Assembly (NCBI GenBank): GCA_905221605.1
Contig: CAJNDS010001291.1
Coordinates: 165,001 to 229,000, forward strand
DNA from: Symbiodinium natans
Lineage: Eukaryota; Sar; Dinophyceae; Suessiales; Symbiodiniaceae
Length of the DNA: 64,000 nt
Direction: 5' to 3'
Shown: positions 45,371-57,282 of the stretch, in pieces
How positions within the stretch are numbered: the stretch's first letter is position 1
How the letters are laid out: each line of letters starts with the position of its first letter
Program-made: the position numbers and the translations under genes
The notes under the pieces: model-generated
What the model was told of the DNA's origin: nothing
The model's database searches: none
Seen by the model: only the letters and a program-made list of their open reading frames with translations

Positions 45371-46065
45371 GTGGTTCCTTGTGCGGCAGACCTGTTTCCA
45401 GACCAGGTCTACTCGGCTCCGCGGCTTCCGCATGTCATGGCCAGCCAGTGGACGCCCATCGTGCACTCTTCGGACCAGATGAAGCCCATCGGCTCTCTAG
45501 ACTCCCGAAATCCCGACAGCTCACCCAAAACACTTCGGTCAAATTCGGTTCAGCTGGTTGCGCAGTATACCTGTAGGTGTAGTTCACTGGATACTATTCT
45601 TTAGACATGTCTAAAAAATAGTATCCAGTTGCAGCGCTCCCAAATCCATTTACTGCCTTGCTGTTTGCTCACTTGAGGTTCGGCTTCTGCAAGTTTAGCA
45701 AGATTGCGGGCGTTGACGCCAAAGATCGGGACGCTGGACTGCTGATTGTGACTCTTGAAACGGCACCGGGTCCTCAGCCTCAATGGCATGAAGTGGCTGG
45801 TCACCGAACAGCCGAGGAGAGATGGAAGAAGATCAAAACAGGCCACTTGGCAAGCTTTGGGCTGCGAGCCTCTAGTATGCGCCTGCGCAAAACAGTCGGA
45901 GGTTCAACAAATTCCAAAGCGCTCCGAAATATCGCAGCCCACATGAGCCCAGGCCAGCTCAAGCCGATGGTGCCCGAGAGGCCACGCCGGCCGAGGGTTC
46001 CGCCGGCACCGCGGCGCAAGGTGGCAAGGCCGCAGGAGCCGCCTGGCGTGAAACCCCGAAATTGA
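45371..46065 (+). CDS. Hypothetical protein, two or more probable exons
   Basis: A first exon-like block, about 45371-45555, encodes FPDQVYSAPRLPHVMASQWT, PIVHSSDQMKPIGSLDSRNP and DSSPKTLRSNSVQL, followed by |GTTGCG. A last block ends at the TGA 46063-46065 and encodes MSPGQLKPMVPERPRRPRVP and PAPRRKVARPQEPPGVKPRN, a basic, Pro/Arg-rich C-terminus. The region between (45556-45700) holds the 44-base palindrome and would be intron. No family is recognised, and joining the blocks into one gene is a guess. Confidence 0.3.
45586..45629. repeat. 44-base near-perfect palindrome
   Basis: ACTGGATACTATT-C-TTTAGACA is followed directly by TGTCTAAA-A-AATAGTATCCAGT. Each half mirrors the other over 22 bases with a single mismatched pair and no spacer. 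It could form a cruciform or an RNA hairpin. Confidence 0.9.
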
Positions 46066-47399
46066 GAGACAAGTTTCTGCCAAGATGGCATTCTGGAGTC
46101 TATACACTTTGGTACACTAGTTTGCTTCCTCGAGGTTGCGTGTTGTAGCTACTGCCCGACCGCTTCTAAGCTATTAACATGCCAAGTCACAACTCTCCAC
46201 GTCACTCAAGTGTCGCCCGTTGGCCTTTGCTCCAAGGGTGGATGTGCAGACGGAGCCCGAGCCGTGACTCGGCATCAAGCTTTTGAGGACGGTCTGAGAA
46301 CCTGTTTTTCACTGTCTCTGGGCGGTCATAACTCTTCGTGGCATGGCATTTGTGATTGACTCTGCTTCTGATTCGCCGAGGAAGCACGTGTTTTCAAGCG
46401 CACCCTCCCCCTCCCCTACCTTGCTTTTTACAGGCGCGTTATCTGCCAAATTGTTTGTTGATGGCCAGGCCTGCATGAGCCATTCTTGCACACGCTGTGG
46501 TAGGCTGTTGTGCGTGGGGGGGGGGGGGGGGGGCAAAGGGGGGCGGAAAGGAGGGGGGGACCCGTCCGACTTTTCCGGGCTTGCCGACTTTTTCTACTTT
46601 TTGGGACTTGTCGGAGCATTTCGACTTCGGACTTTTCGTGGATGTTCGACTTTTCACGTGAAGCTGTTCCAAATCCTTTTTTCGCATTTTCGATTTTTTC
46701 GGAGTTTTTGTCCATTTGCAGCCGTCGCAATCGCAGCTGAAACCTCTGATCTCACCAAGCTCAGACACCGCTGAGGCCAGGTTCTTCTTCTCCGAAGCGC
46801 TCGCCTTCAGGACAGAATACGAATACGCTCTTATCCCCTACTGTGTGCCCGAAGATTCCCGGTCTCAGTCTCGCTCACATCGGAGCGGGGGGGCGGATGT
46901 TCAGTCTCGGGGGTGGAAGAACCCAAGCCCCCCAGTCCCCCAAAGCAAGCTGCTCAAGGACATGAGCGCTGGAAGGCCAGACGAGAGCCGCGACTTGGTG
47001 ATAGGAAGCTTGTAGAACTCTTGTAGACATCGTTTTCGTTTTTCGGTCCAATTCGCAGTCCCTTAGGCAGGAGTGCCCCTGGTGCGGATGCATGGAGCCC
47101 CCGACGCACCCGAACCAATGCAAGCTGCGTGCCTGGGCAGCAACCGCCCTGTCGGCGGAAGCGGGTTGATTGCACATGAAGGCGCGACGTTTTCTTGTCA
47201 TACCGTTCGCCATGAGCACCCAGTCCACCCCTACCGAAGCTGTGTCACATTGACGTAAAGATAATAATCGCCTCGCTGTAAGAGCTTGTAAGGGAACCGC
47301 AAGAATCACCGCGACAGAGACTCAATTGGCAAGACAAAGTCAACAGCAACAATAGGCTTTCCTGGCCCGGAGGCTCTATGTTCCCACGGTTGAGGGAAG
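46066..47399. other. No recognisable gene
   Basis: The region contains a G18 tract at 46516-46533 followed by purine-rich sequence. No convincing exon was found. Confidence 0.35.
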
Positions 47400-47754
47400 C
47401 ACTTGAATGTGCCTTTGTTTAACTTATAACTTAAATTTAATTATAACCGAGTATATCTTCGGGTCTAAAGGTTTCCATTATATAGCATAGATAATTTATC
47501 TAGATAAAACTAAAAGCTTGTGTTTACTCAAATAACGTGAAACTATATGAATTTTCTTTACTATTGTTTTTCTTCTTCTTCTTCTTCTTCTTCCCTTCGA
47601 CGCTTCGGAAGATTTTCTCGCGAGGCTTTGCGACCTCCTCAACTGTTTCATCTACTTCATTATTCTCAACTAATTTTCCTATCTCTTCGTAGCATTTTGT
47701 TAAAACTTCTTGTCTTTCTTCGGTTTCTCCATTGGTTCGTATGTATGTGTGCAA
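47400..47754 (-). other. AT-rich island with a charged open frame
   Basis: The segment is far more AT-rich than its surroundings (for example TTAAATTTAATTATAACC near 47435 and AGATAATTTATCTAGATAAA near 47490). The minus strand is open from 47754 to 47524. It encodes NGETEERQEVLTKCYEEIGK, LVENNEVDETVEEVAKPREK, IFRSVEGKKKKKKKK and a short tail. The frame begins at a TTG, not an ATG, and may be a fragment. Codons are AT-rich, unlike those of the identified genes. Insertion of foreign or organellar DNA is possible; I recognise no family. Confidence 0.4.
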
Positions 47755-48550
47755 CCAGAACTAATGTTGTATGCAACAAAAGAACAGTTGAAACGCAACG
47801 AATACGCAAAGAATCGGATGCTTCAAACACCGCACATGCTGCCAAGCCCCCCCATTGCCCAAGGCATGGTGGAGTGCAAGTACTGCAAGCAGCTCATGGA
47901 GCTGGGATCCCTCCGCTTGCACTTCAAGCAACTCAAGCGAAGTTCAGAAACTTTTCGAGCAGTGATTCCCCTACCCTCTACCCTCCCGTCCTGATTCCCT
48001 AAGCAAGCTACTGGTCGAAGCTGAAACCCGATTCCTCGAAGCAGAGAGAGATCTTTAAACCCCGAGGAGCTGTGCCGCGCGGCCAATAGCAGCCTGGCTG
48101 AAGTGTTGAAGCCTTACAGGAATGACGTTAAGGGTTCCTTTCAGCTTCAGGGTCTTTTGGGCCTTCTCAAGCATCATGACTTATGCGGGGCGGCACCTCC
48201 ATGATCTCGAGCTCAGGGAGATTCGGCTTCAGGGATGAAAAGGTGCACTTTCTTCGATTCAGAGAGGCACACAGGGGGATGTTGGAAGGGCTTGAAAGAC
48301 TCGTTTCAAGCTTATCTCTGTGGTTTATTGCAGCCTGGTGATGTTTAGCTTTTTTGGGGCTTACTGGGTTTCTTAGTTTTTTGACAGGTGCCAAGTTATC
48401 TTCTTTGCAAAGAGCAAAGGCGCAAACGGAGAGCCGGGCACCAAAGAGCAGCAGTTCGAGCTCCGCGTTCACGACTCCCGGCTCGCGGTGAGGGCGGTGA
48501 GGGCCCCCACCAGACCAACTCCAAAGTCAACCGGAAGCACCACCCCTTAG
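47755..48550 (+). CDS. Hypothetical protein exons with a CxxC...H motif
   Basis: A frame at about 47757-47960 encodes LYATKEQLKRNEYAKNRMLQ, then GMVECKYCKQLMELGSLRLH, then FKQLKR, a C-x2-C-x12-H arrangement in which the expected fourth ligand appears to be Leu. A second segment, about 48390-48537, after TTTTTTGACAG|G, reads VIFFAKSKGANGEPGTKEQQ, FELRVHDSRLAVRAVRAPTR and ends at TAG. The two could belong to one small gene. Neither is recognised. Confidence 0.3.
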
Positions 48551-49172
48551 CCCGGCTAGAGACCAGAGGCACATAGACTCACATAGACACCTCAGCTTGA
48601 AATTCCTAGCGTCCACAATGGCGGCCCTTTAGTTCATGGCTTGGGGATGCTTGGAGCTTGTGCCAAACACCCAAGGCAAGAAGAATGCAAGGCTTCAGAT
48701 GCATGTCGCAGCTTTACAGCTCGGATCAGCAATTAGGTTGACCTGCCTAGTCGCAGTCTTTGGAGATGACCTCCACGACAGCAGGCGAGCCGATTTAGGA
48801 TTTCGCACGCAGGTCAATCCAACCTCCGGAATCTGCTGCTGTAGTGCTGCGCCCATCTGTCGCCCATCGGTCGGAACATCACCTAGCTTCAGATAAGCGG
48901 TGGCGACTCGCGACCCATAGACTGCCATAGACCATCCCAACTCTCTGCAGCTTTGGAGTCCCGAGCAGAAGCAGACAAAAAGCAGGACCACCAGGATGCT
49001 TCTTGCAGCGTTACGCCCACTAACGCCCCCCGGGAGGTTGGCAGAAGATGCAGGCTGCCCGCGCGCCTGACAGCTTGGACCCCCAGCTGCTTGGACCTAA
49101 CTCTTAAGTATCACATTGCCACACGATCTACAGCATCACCAGGTTGTTTTGGTAGAAGAATCTTCGGCTGAG
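48551..49172. other. 5' region of the aldehyde dehydrogenase gene
   Basis: The start codon of the downstream gene should lie here. One candidate is the ATG at 49048 (MQAARAPDSLDPQLLG), which could be spliced to the exon at 49173; this is not established. Confidence 0.3.
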
Positions 49173-52100
49173 GTGGGTGAAAAGCCTTGACGAGGGCTAT
49201 GCTGTGCTCCGGCAGACGTTCAAGTCTGGCAGGCCACCCAAAGAAGACGAAGTAACGAGCCTTGAATGGCTGCTGTAGGGTCTATAGGTGTAGAGGTGCC
49301 ATCTGGCTGAAGACTCTACTCGCCAGCATGGGCTTTTGCAAAGGTGCAGCATGCTGACGGCCGATCACCAGCAGATACCAGGAACATGTCGCAATGTCTA
49401 CACAGTGCGGTTCCGCAGGACGAAGTCGTATGAGTGGCGAAGATCCCAGTTGCTGGCGCTGGAGCAGATGATCAAGACCGAGGTAGGGAAGCTTCGGAGG
49501 ATTAGTGTGTGAGGCTTGAAAGGTGCAGTGGTGGTCACTGGTGCGCATTCACGCTTGTCGGTAGCCACACTGCCCTGCCAGTTCAGCAGCCTGCTTTCAA
49601 GGGGCTTTCTTGCTTCCTATTTGTTACTTTTTCTTGAGGCGACCGGGGTGACCATGTAATCCACACAAGCCGCATCGTCTTCAGACGCTTGTCGAGATTT
49701 TCCTTCCAACAGCTGACATCGGTCAGGCTGACGCCTACCTTCTACCCTTTGGCTGGCAAAAAAAGGCCAAACTCCCCATATTGTCAGGAGCTGAGGATGG
49801 CAGAGGCCGTGGCCAAGGACCTGAGAAGACCTCAGGAGACCCCTGCTCCCTTTTGCTGCCATGCGGGAAAGACTGGGATTAAGGGCAAAAGGCGCCAGGT
49901 TGAAAGATCCTCTTAAGCGTTAACACACATGCTTCAGGCTTTGGGTGTAGTTTGTATGCCAGCCTTGCGCCATTTCTTCTGCAGAGGCAGAGACGCTGTT
50001 GATGGAAACCACCGCAGTTCAGAGTGAGGCCGGACACAGCAGAACAAGACACGCTGCAGGCTCAAGAGCTGTGAGGTTCAAGGCATGCTGTTAAGGCGAT
50101 TCGATCATTTGGAATAATTGGCAGTGCACCGAGCACCCTCCAGGTCCAGCACGCGCTCTCTAACCTCCGTAGCTGGATGAGACCAGAAAGGCCTCCACGT
50201 AGCGAGGCTTCGGAAGGTCATAGGAATTTACATGATGTTGGAAGGGTTTCCAATGATTTAAAACTTCCTGTGATGCATTGCATGCAGCCTTCCAGATACA
50301 CCAGCTGGGGGAGTCTTTGCTGCGTGTGGGGTGTCGGGATGGTTGGGAAAAACCCGAGTGAATCTTTGCAGCAGCCCGCATTTGCTGTGCCAGTGTGTCG
50401 ACACCGGCATTCCTTCAACCAGCATCCTCCTGGATCCGGAGGGAGCCAAAGGGGTGACTTGGCCTTTCGAGTTTCTTTTCTTCAAGTGAGGGTTGTGGCG
50501 GTGTGGGCCGGTTCATGTATGGCTTACGATCGAGATTGTTTGTGCTTGCACCTCCAAGTGAGGCTGCTGCATTGTCCGCCCAAGGCTCGTCCACATCATC
50601 AGCCCGTACAACTTCCCCTTCAACCTCACCTTTGGTCCATTGATCGCCTCGATCTCGGCCGGGAACTGTGTGGGGTCCCCAGCACCAATTGCGTGAAAGT
50701 TGAAAAGGGAGGGCTGCGTATGTACTCCGTGCTGTTCAATTGTTGAATTCGTGTAGCTGTGACCTGACCGCGCCCACTTTGCCAGAAGACCAGTGACCAG
50801 AATATTGCAGACGGCATATGTGCGGACCTTGAGAGGAAGGTTCTTTGAAGTCCCTGAGGCTGCCATCAAGGTGCCCGAGCAGACAGAAGCAAGCTCCAAT
50901 TTAATCAAGGCCAGCTGGCCAAATGTCCTTCGTCAGCTTTCGCACTTTCAAGAGTGATTTTTTCTCAATGAAAGTGAATCGGCGGTGGTGGCCGAACAAC
51001 CTCCAGCAGGAGCTGTGCGAGAAATACCTGGACACGGACGCTTGCCGAGTGACTGGGCCAGGGATTTAAATCAATGTGTGCTCAGCGTGGCTGGGAGATG
51101 TGTAGATGTCGTTCAAAGCGGGTCCACAGGTGGATGAAGAGACAACCGAACTGAAAACTCAAAAGGAGTCGTCCTGTACTTGATTGGATGGACGAAGAGA
51201 TGGACACATACGCTTGCAGCCCCGTGCTGTCATTCACCGATGTCAGAACCCCTAGCTGCCCTAGCTTCCAGCATTGATTTCGAGAATTCCCTGGCAATAC
51301 TGACGAATACTGTCGGCCATGAGAAACTCATAGATGGGCAAGACCACATTTCCGTGTTTCGACAGAGGAGTCTACGAGCGTCTCCTTCAAATTTCATCTC
51401 AAGTCATTGGTCGAAACTCAATAACCGCAAGCAAGCCCTTAGAGGCTGCAAGCGCCTGCGAGTCCTCGAATCGGAGCATGGGCGCTTATGTCCCAACATG
51501 ACGGTACGGTATGGCAGCACATCCGCAAGGCCCCAAACCCTTCAAAGGTTTTTCTCGGAGCCATTCCTGAAGCGACGGAGTTGCTCACGCGCCGCTGGGA
51601 CCATATCTTCTACACAGGCCGGGGCCCTCGAGGCTTGAACGATCGTTCCCCTCGTTCCCCTGGCCCCAGGCCTATTTTCCAGGGCTGTTTCAGCAAGTAA
51701 CCTTTGAGGCGGGGGTGGGGGGGGCCTGAGCCAAAAAACAGTGCAGGGCACTTTGAGGCCACGTTGCTCTGCTGGCCCTTGCTGGCATTGCGGGAAGCAT
51801 TGTTCTGTTGCTCAGCTGCTTCTGGATTACCAATCTCTTGCCAGAGCGCAGGAGCATTCTTGCTCTCTCTATAGGTCCCTAGGTGCTCGTGGTGAGTACA
51901 GAGCAGAGGAGAGTAAACCCCTTGCTGTTCTCAAACTCAGGCCCTTTGAGCCTGCCCCAGCTCAAGCGACAGAACAAGCATGCAAAGACATCCAAAAGCA
52001 AGTGGTTTTTCCATGAGTTGCTGGTCACCCAAACTACGGATGTCTTCATTCCTCAGCACAGTCATGGCCGAACCACACCCTCGAAACAAACTGGCACCGA

Positions 52101-54118
52101 CCTTCAAGAGTCCCAGAAGAAAAAACAGAGTACGGTTCTGGAAGCACTTCTCGAAGCACTTAATTAAGCCACAGTGCAGAAGCACAATGCCACTGGCGGT
52201 CATGGAGGTAGAGGCTATTTTGACAGGTGGTCGTGGAAGTGATTAAATTTCGAGTGCCAACAGGTTCAGGTCTTTTGCGCCCCAATGAATAGAGCAAGTG
52301 GCTTGCCACAGTTGTGATGACAGTGTCATAATCTGGAAGCAGGGTTTCAGCAGGCAATGGCTTCGTGGGGCGAATCGTCATGGAAGCAGCCGCGAAGCAC
52401 TTGTGCCCTGTAACGCTTCTCGGCCGGAAATGCAGGTGGCTGCGCTTGGAGGCTGGTTGCTCTGGAGCAGATCTACCGTATCGATACCTTCGGCCCGCCG
52501 ACCCCCCTTGCCAACTGTTGAGAATGTCGACTTCAGCCCTTTATTCCAAACCAGGCCAAGGCATGGCATTGCAACACGCTTCGCGTCAGCTCCCTCCCCT
52601 ATGTTCCCACATGTCTCTGTCAAAACAGGTTGGAATTGGGCGGCAAGTCGCCGGTTGTCTTCGACAAAGGCTTGTCTGCCAGTCAGCTGAAATTGGCGGC
52701 GAAGCGGCCCCTCAGTCAATTTGGATTGGCTCAATTTGGGGTCTCAAGGGGCATGCTTAGAGATGTCTAGAGTGTTGAGAGGGAAATTCAGTTAGCTCAA
52801 GGCCCTGAGTCGTTCGGCTTGAACGCCCTCAGCCTCGAAGCCTGCACAAGTATGACCCAGGATCGCCTACGTCGGTCTCTTCGTCAATGCCGGAGCATGG
52901 GCAGCAGTCGTATTGATGCTTGCTTGATCTTCTGTGTCTCCGGATGCCACGGCTGCGACCATTCACGAGGATCGAGGAGGGCATGTTTGGTTTCCTTAGC
53001 AATATTTAAAGTCGCTGTCCTGTGTGCGTGTGTCTGACTGGAAAGTCAACGCGCGCAATGCCGTTGAGCGATATGCCGAAAACGCAGATCCACCCAAAAC
53101 CTTCCCGATGCAGGCTCGCGCGTTGTTGTCGAAAGCTTGCCGGGTTGAGGTTCCCTGTGTGTGCAGGGTAACTGATGTAACTGCCCATACATGTAGACAA
53201 TTGCTTACCTGCTCGGCATTGTTGACAACTGAGGCCAGATCTGCGTCAGTCCTGACTACGTGTTGGTCCATAAGGACCACCCCCCCCTCCGCCCCCCTCC
53301 GCCCCCCCCAACCCCCCTCCCCCCAGGTGTTGCAAAGAGTTTTCCTTCAGAGTCTTGCCAGTCCGTCGGCTGGGAGGGTGTGCGAAGATTCTTCTCCTGG
53401 AGCACAGCAGTTTCCTCCGCCACAACGGCAGCGAGCAAAGCAGAAGTGAGATGAATCGGCATCCTAAGTCCATGATGGTCCATGCCCACACCAGTGTGCC
53501 GTGCACGTGCAGGACGTTGAGGGAGATCTCATCGCTGCACTGAAGGAGCTGTGCAGTGCCCGTTGTGAGGTTGCGGGACTGGGCTCACTTTGCGTGTTCT
53601 CCTGCTAGCGTTTGGAGACTGAGTCTGCGCAACTTACCTGCACTGATGTGTGCGGTCAGGAGGCAATCCAGACAATGAACCCTCCGGGAAACTCCACGGA
53701 AAATTTGGGCAGACTTGTCCACAAGAGGCTGCCTGGGCGTGCCGGAACATCTGGGATAGCTTGATATGCGCTGCTTTGGGGTCGACTTCTAAATGTGGTC
53801 ACAGTGGGTTGGTTGGGGTTCCTTCAAATTAAGGTAGACAGGTGAGGTGGCAGAGATTGCTTTTCCTTTTTCGGAATGGAGGCAGCACAGTGTGCAACTG
53901 CAAAACCAGCCGTAGATGTACGGGAATCCATCTGCAATGAATTACACAGGTCATGTATGGCTGTTGAAGTTTCAAGGCACCAGGGGCGAACGAAAATAAG
54001 CTTCGCTGTGGTACAAGGACACGCACCTTTTCCACAACTCATCATCTGGTCATCAGGGGGAACTTAGGTTATGACACAGCGCAACAGCACAGAGAGAGAG
54101 AGAGAGGTAGAGCGAGAG

Positions 54119-54159
<41 letters not shown>

Positions 54160-57100
54160 AGAAGGAGAAGAGCGGGTTCAACGGTTAAAGGTCCAGCCTC
54201 CTCCTCTGCCTGCATTTCTGAATTCTAAAGACCGCATGTGCCAAGTTTCAAGAGTGCCGCGGCGCCCAAATGATAAACCCTATGTAGGCCCTTGACTGGG
54301 TTAGTTATGCAAGTTGACGTAGCCTGGAGGAAGGGCGGACGTTTCCTGTGGTGCGCAGGGGGTTGAAGGGGTACCAGCTAGCTCAGGCACTATGACCGCA
54401 TCAAGGGCCTGATCGACACTTCTGGGGGTCAGATCGTCTGTGGCGGTGCAACTGCAACTTCGGACAATCGCAATCGGCGTTGTGGGGTTTGCTGGGAACC
54501 TAAACGAACCTCAAACTTTGAGCAGCATCAGCATGGCTGAGTCTGCCTGAGTTCTCAAGGATGAAATGCTCGGTTTCGGCGTCGGTTTCGGCTTTTCATT
54601 CTCGCTTCAGGTGCGTCAAGTTCATGGCGCATGTGGACTTGCTCTGAAACTGGCAAACTCGAACTCTCGCAGAGACAGATCCCGGGCTTCCACATGCCGT
54701 AGGAAGCGACTCCATAAAGCTCAAAAGTCTGATTTTTCTGGGCAGCCGAGCATCCCAGCATCTCTTTGCAGCAATCTGAGGCAGAGGCCGGAGCAGACGA
54801 GTCGAACTGCTTTGTGCAGCGTGGCCTACATCCAGGAATGTGTGTTGGGGAGTTGTGTAGTATGCAGAAGACCCCCAACGGGGTTTGGGTTCTGGGTCTA
54901 CGGGTTCATTCCGAGGTTATCATTTGCTTGGGTCGCATTTGCAGGCCCCAAGCCCTAAACTGCACCTGTATCTCCAGGCATCTGGTTGCTCCGTCAGCAA
55001 CATACAGCGGTAGTGAAAATGGGGAAAAGCAACCAGCTTTAGCGAGTAGGTCTAGAGCTCGCTGCCCGAATGCCATCAGCTTTAAACTCCAGAAGTCAGA
55101 TCCGCAGATCTCGAAGTCGCTGAGGCCGCCGACGATCATCTCAAGCCCGGACCTGCGGTCTCCCGCAATGGCGGAGGAGCTGCGGTTTGGGCTTCAGACA
55201 CCCCTCCTATTTTTCACAATGGTGGCCACAAGGAGATATTTGGGCCAGTGATATCCGTCCTGCCCGTGGAGAGCCTAGATGCTGCCATTGATTCTCGGGC
55301 TGCGTTAGTGTTTGTGAGTCTGCTCTGCACAGGCGTTTGGGTCCAGTGAGCTTTGCTTGGCTCCTCATTCCAACACGTTGTACGTACTGTTGGGCGTCAG
55401 TCTCCACAGAAAGGGGACCTTTCAAAAAAGTCTTGCCTGCCCGCCGTTCCCTGGCACACATCATCTTCCATAGGGGTCTTCAGTCCCATTCTGGTTCTTC
55501 TTCCTTCCACAGATTCAGCCAAGAGTATCTTCCTGGCTCTGCGTCAATCTCCCCCTATAAAATCCCGACACCGGTCTGCGTCTCAGGAAATCATCAACGA
55601 GCGCGAGACGCCACTGGCTCTCTACGTCTTCTCGCCGAGCAGTAACCTTTCTCGAAATAGCATCGGAGCAAAAGTGCTGGCTGAGAAGATGGCATACCTC
55701 GTCAAGTACTACCGTAGGGCTGTTCCTGTGGAGGTGTGCTTGGGGGCCAACTTGGACTGATGTCCTAGGCTGCTGGGTGTTGGGCTTCAGAACTTTGCGG
55801 TTTGGGATGGCTGGTAACCTCCCTAGCTCCCAGCTGTTCTCCGGCCAGTCTTCCACACAAGGACATGTTGCGCAGCATCCAACAGGAAATCTTTGACTTC
55901 ATTGTAGGATGCCAACAAAGAGACGGATCTTCCCCAGGTTCACGGGCAAAGCATGTCATGGACAGCACGAACAGTGGCGGCGTGTGCATCAACGCCGCTC
56001 GGACTGCGGGGCATTGTGGCTGGCAGCTGGGGATGGCCAGTGCCATGCAATCCTACCAATGCACGGACAAAGCTTACTGACGAGCTGCTGAAACTTCCGA
56101 CATACGAAGCGACTGAGAAGCCCCTAGCCCTAAAAAATCTCCCCCTAAAGCCCAGGACGCGATGATGCACCTCGCGAGCCCGATGCTTCCCTTCGGGGGG
56201 GCTGGGCCAAGCGGCTTCGGAGCGCAACTGTCGCTGCAAGCGGCTTTTTATGGCCTTAAAGTGAGAGAGGAAAGGCCTTGTGGCCGAGGGCTGTTCGGGA
56301 GTGTGTTTTGAGGTGTGGGTTGAGGGGAGGGGTAAAGCTTTCCTCCTCCTTCATCCCCTTGTTTCATCTCCTCTCCCTCGCTCGTGCTCCAGATCTCTGC
56401 GGCATGCTGCAATCTCTCCATAACTTCGTGCCCGTGGGTGTGCAACATGATTTACAAGTTCAGCCCCTGGACGCGCAATCCTTGGGGCATGCCTAGCAAA
56501 GGGATTATGAGTTTACAAGGGTGGAGGTGCGAGGCAAAAGAAACCATTGTATCATGCTTACCGTATGGCTTAGCAATGTTGTTGATCGGAACGTCGGAGG
56601 CCTTCAGAAGACATACATGACTGGATGAACATGACCGGATTGACTGGAATTGATTGGCTTGTTCTGTTCGACTCTGACCAGCCGACCAGCCAGAAGGTAT
56701 CATGGAAAGTTTGGCTTCGATGAGCTTACCCATAAGCGCGCAGCTGCTCGGCAAGCATGGGCCGCTGGCACTGGCACGTCCTTTTCTGGACGGCTTTGCA
56801 GTTTGAGGGCTGGGTTTCTGGGATGTGTCAACGACGGACAATCAGGGCAGGTTGGCATGGTCCTCCACTCATGCCTGCGCACACAACCCATAATCCCACA
56901 ACTCTGGACTCAGGACCCTAGGCCCTCAATCCTTCCACCATGTGTCCTTATACATATCAGGGGCGTCCCGTTGCTTCCACCATAAGTTTGTAAAGTGGCC
57001 AAGAGACACCCTAACATCTCGTGTAGGCTCCTGGCCTAGCTGGTTTGGACTTCCCCTCAGGTGCTATCAAGGTCACTTCTCCTGGACGTCGAGCGCTTCC

Positions 57101-57162
57101 CGCCATACAAAGACTTCTGGGTGAAGGCACGGCCTTTCTCTTTTGCGGGAAAAACGGTGTAG
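49173..57162 (+). CDS. Aldehyde dehydrogenase, ALDH3 type (about 24 exons)
   Basis: It oxidises aldehydes to acids with NAD(P). Exons: 49173-49232, 49419-49482, 49788-49835, 49987-50028, 50144-50206, one unresolved before 50585, 50585-50669, 50859-50909, 51010-51048, 51548-51617, 52354-52414, 52629-52706, 52861-52892, 53234-53274, 53513-53557, 53660-53727, 54387-54476, 55125-55176, 55233-55289, 55587-55641, 55938-55993, 56156-56223, 56697-56742 and 57061-57162 (TAG). Landmarks: FKSGRTKSYEWRRSQL, VQHALSNLRSWM, ISPYNFPFNLTFGPLIASIS, RRWDHIFYTGNGFVGRIVME, LELGGKSPVVFD (general-base Glu codon 52633-52635), FVNAGQICVSPDYVLVHKD (catalytic Cys codon 53242-53244), EIFGPVISVLPVESLDAAI, PLALYVFS, SGGVCIN, MLPFGGAGPSGFGAYHGKFG and RFPPY. 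Family spacing fixes most joins. Donors are GC 13, GA 5, GT 4. Related proteins handle fatty or medium-chain aldehydes; the substrate here is unknown. No membrane tail is evident. Confidence 0.92.
53281..53326. repeat. C-rich tract in an ALDH intron
   Basis: CCCCCTCCGCCCCCCTCCGC and related sequence follow directly after the exon with the catalytic Cys, within the intron 53275-53512. Confidence 0.85.
54091..54165. repeat. GA dinucleotide repeat in an ALDH intron
   Basis: About 75 bases of GAGAGA, with a few GTAGAGC interruptions, lie inside the intron between 53727 and 54387. Confidence 0.9.
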
Positions 57163-57282
57163 TGGCGACTCAGCTTTCAGCAGCCTTCGCTTCCCTCCCA
57201 GAACTTCAGAACCCCTCTCAAGCCAAAGCGTGCTAAAACGCCCCTGCAGCGACCCTTACTCCTCTACAGGAGCGCACGCAAG

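Noticed and set aside
53327-53365. VLQRVFLQSL-type frame as an ALDH exon after the catalytic Cys exon
   Set aside because: The exon at 53513-53557 (DVEGDLIAALKELC) joins in phase and matches family spacing better; using both would duplicate the segment.
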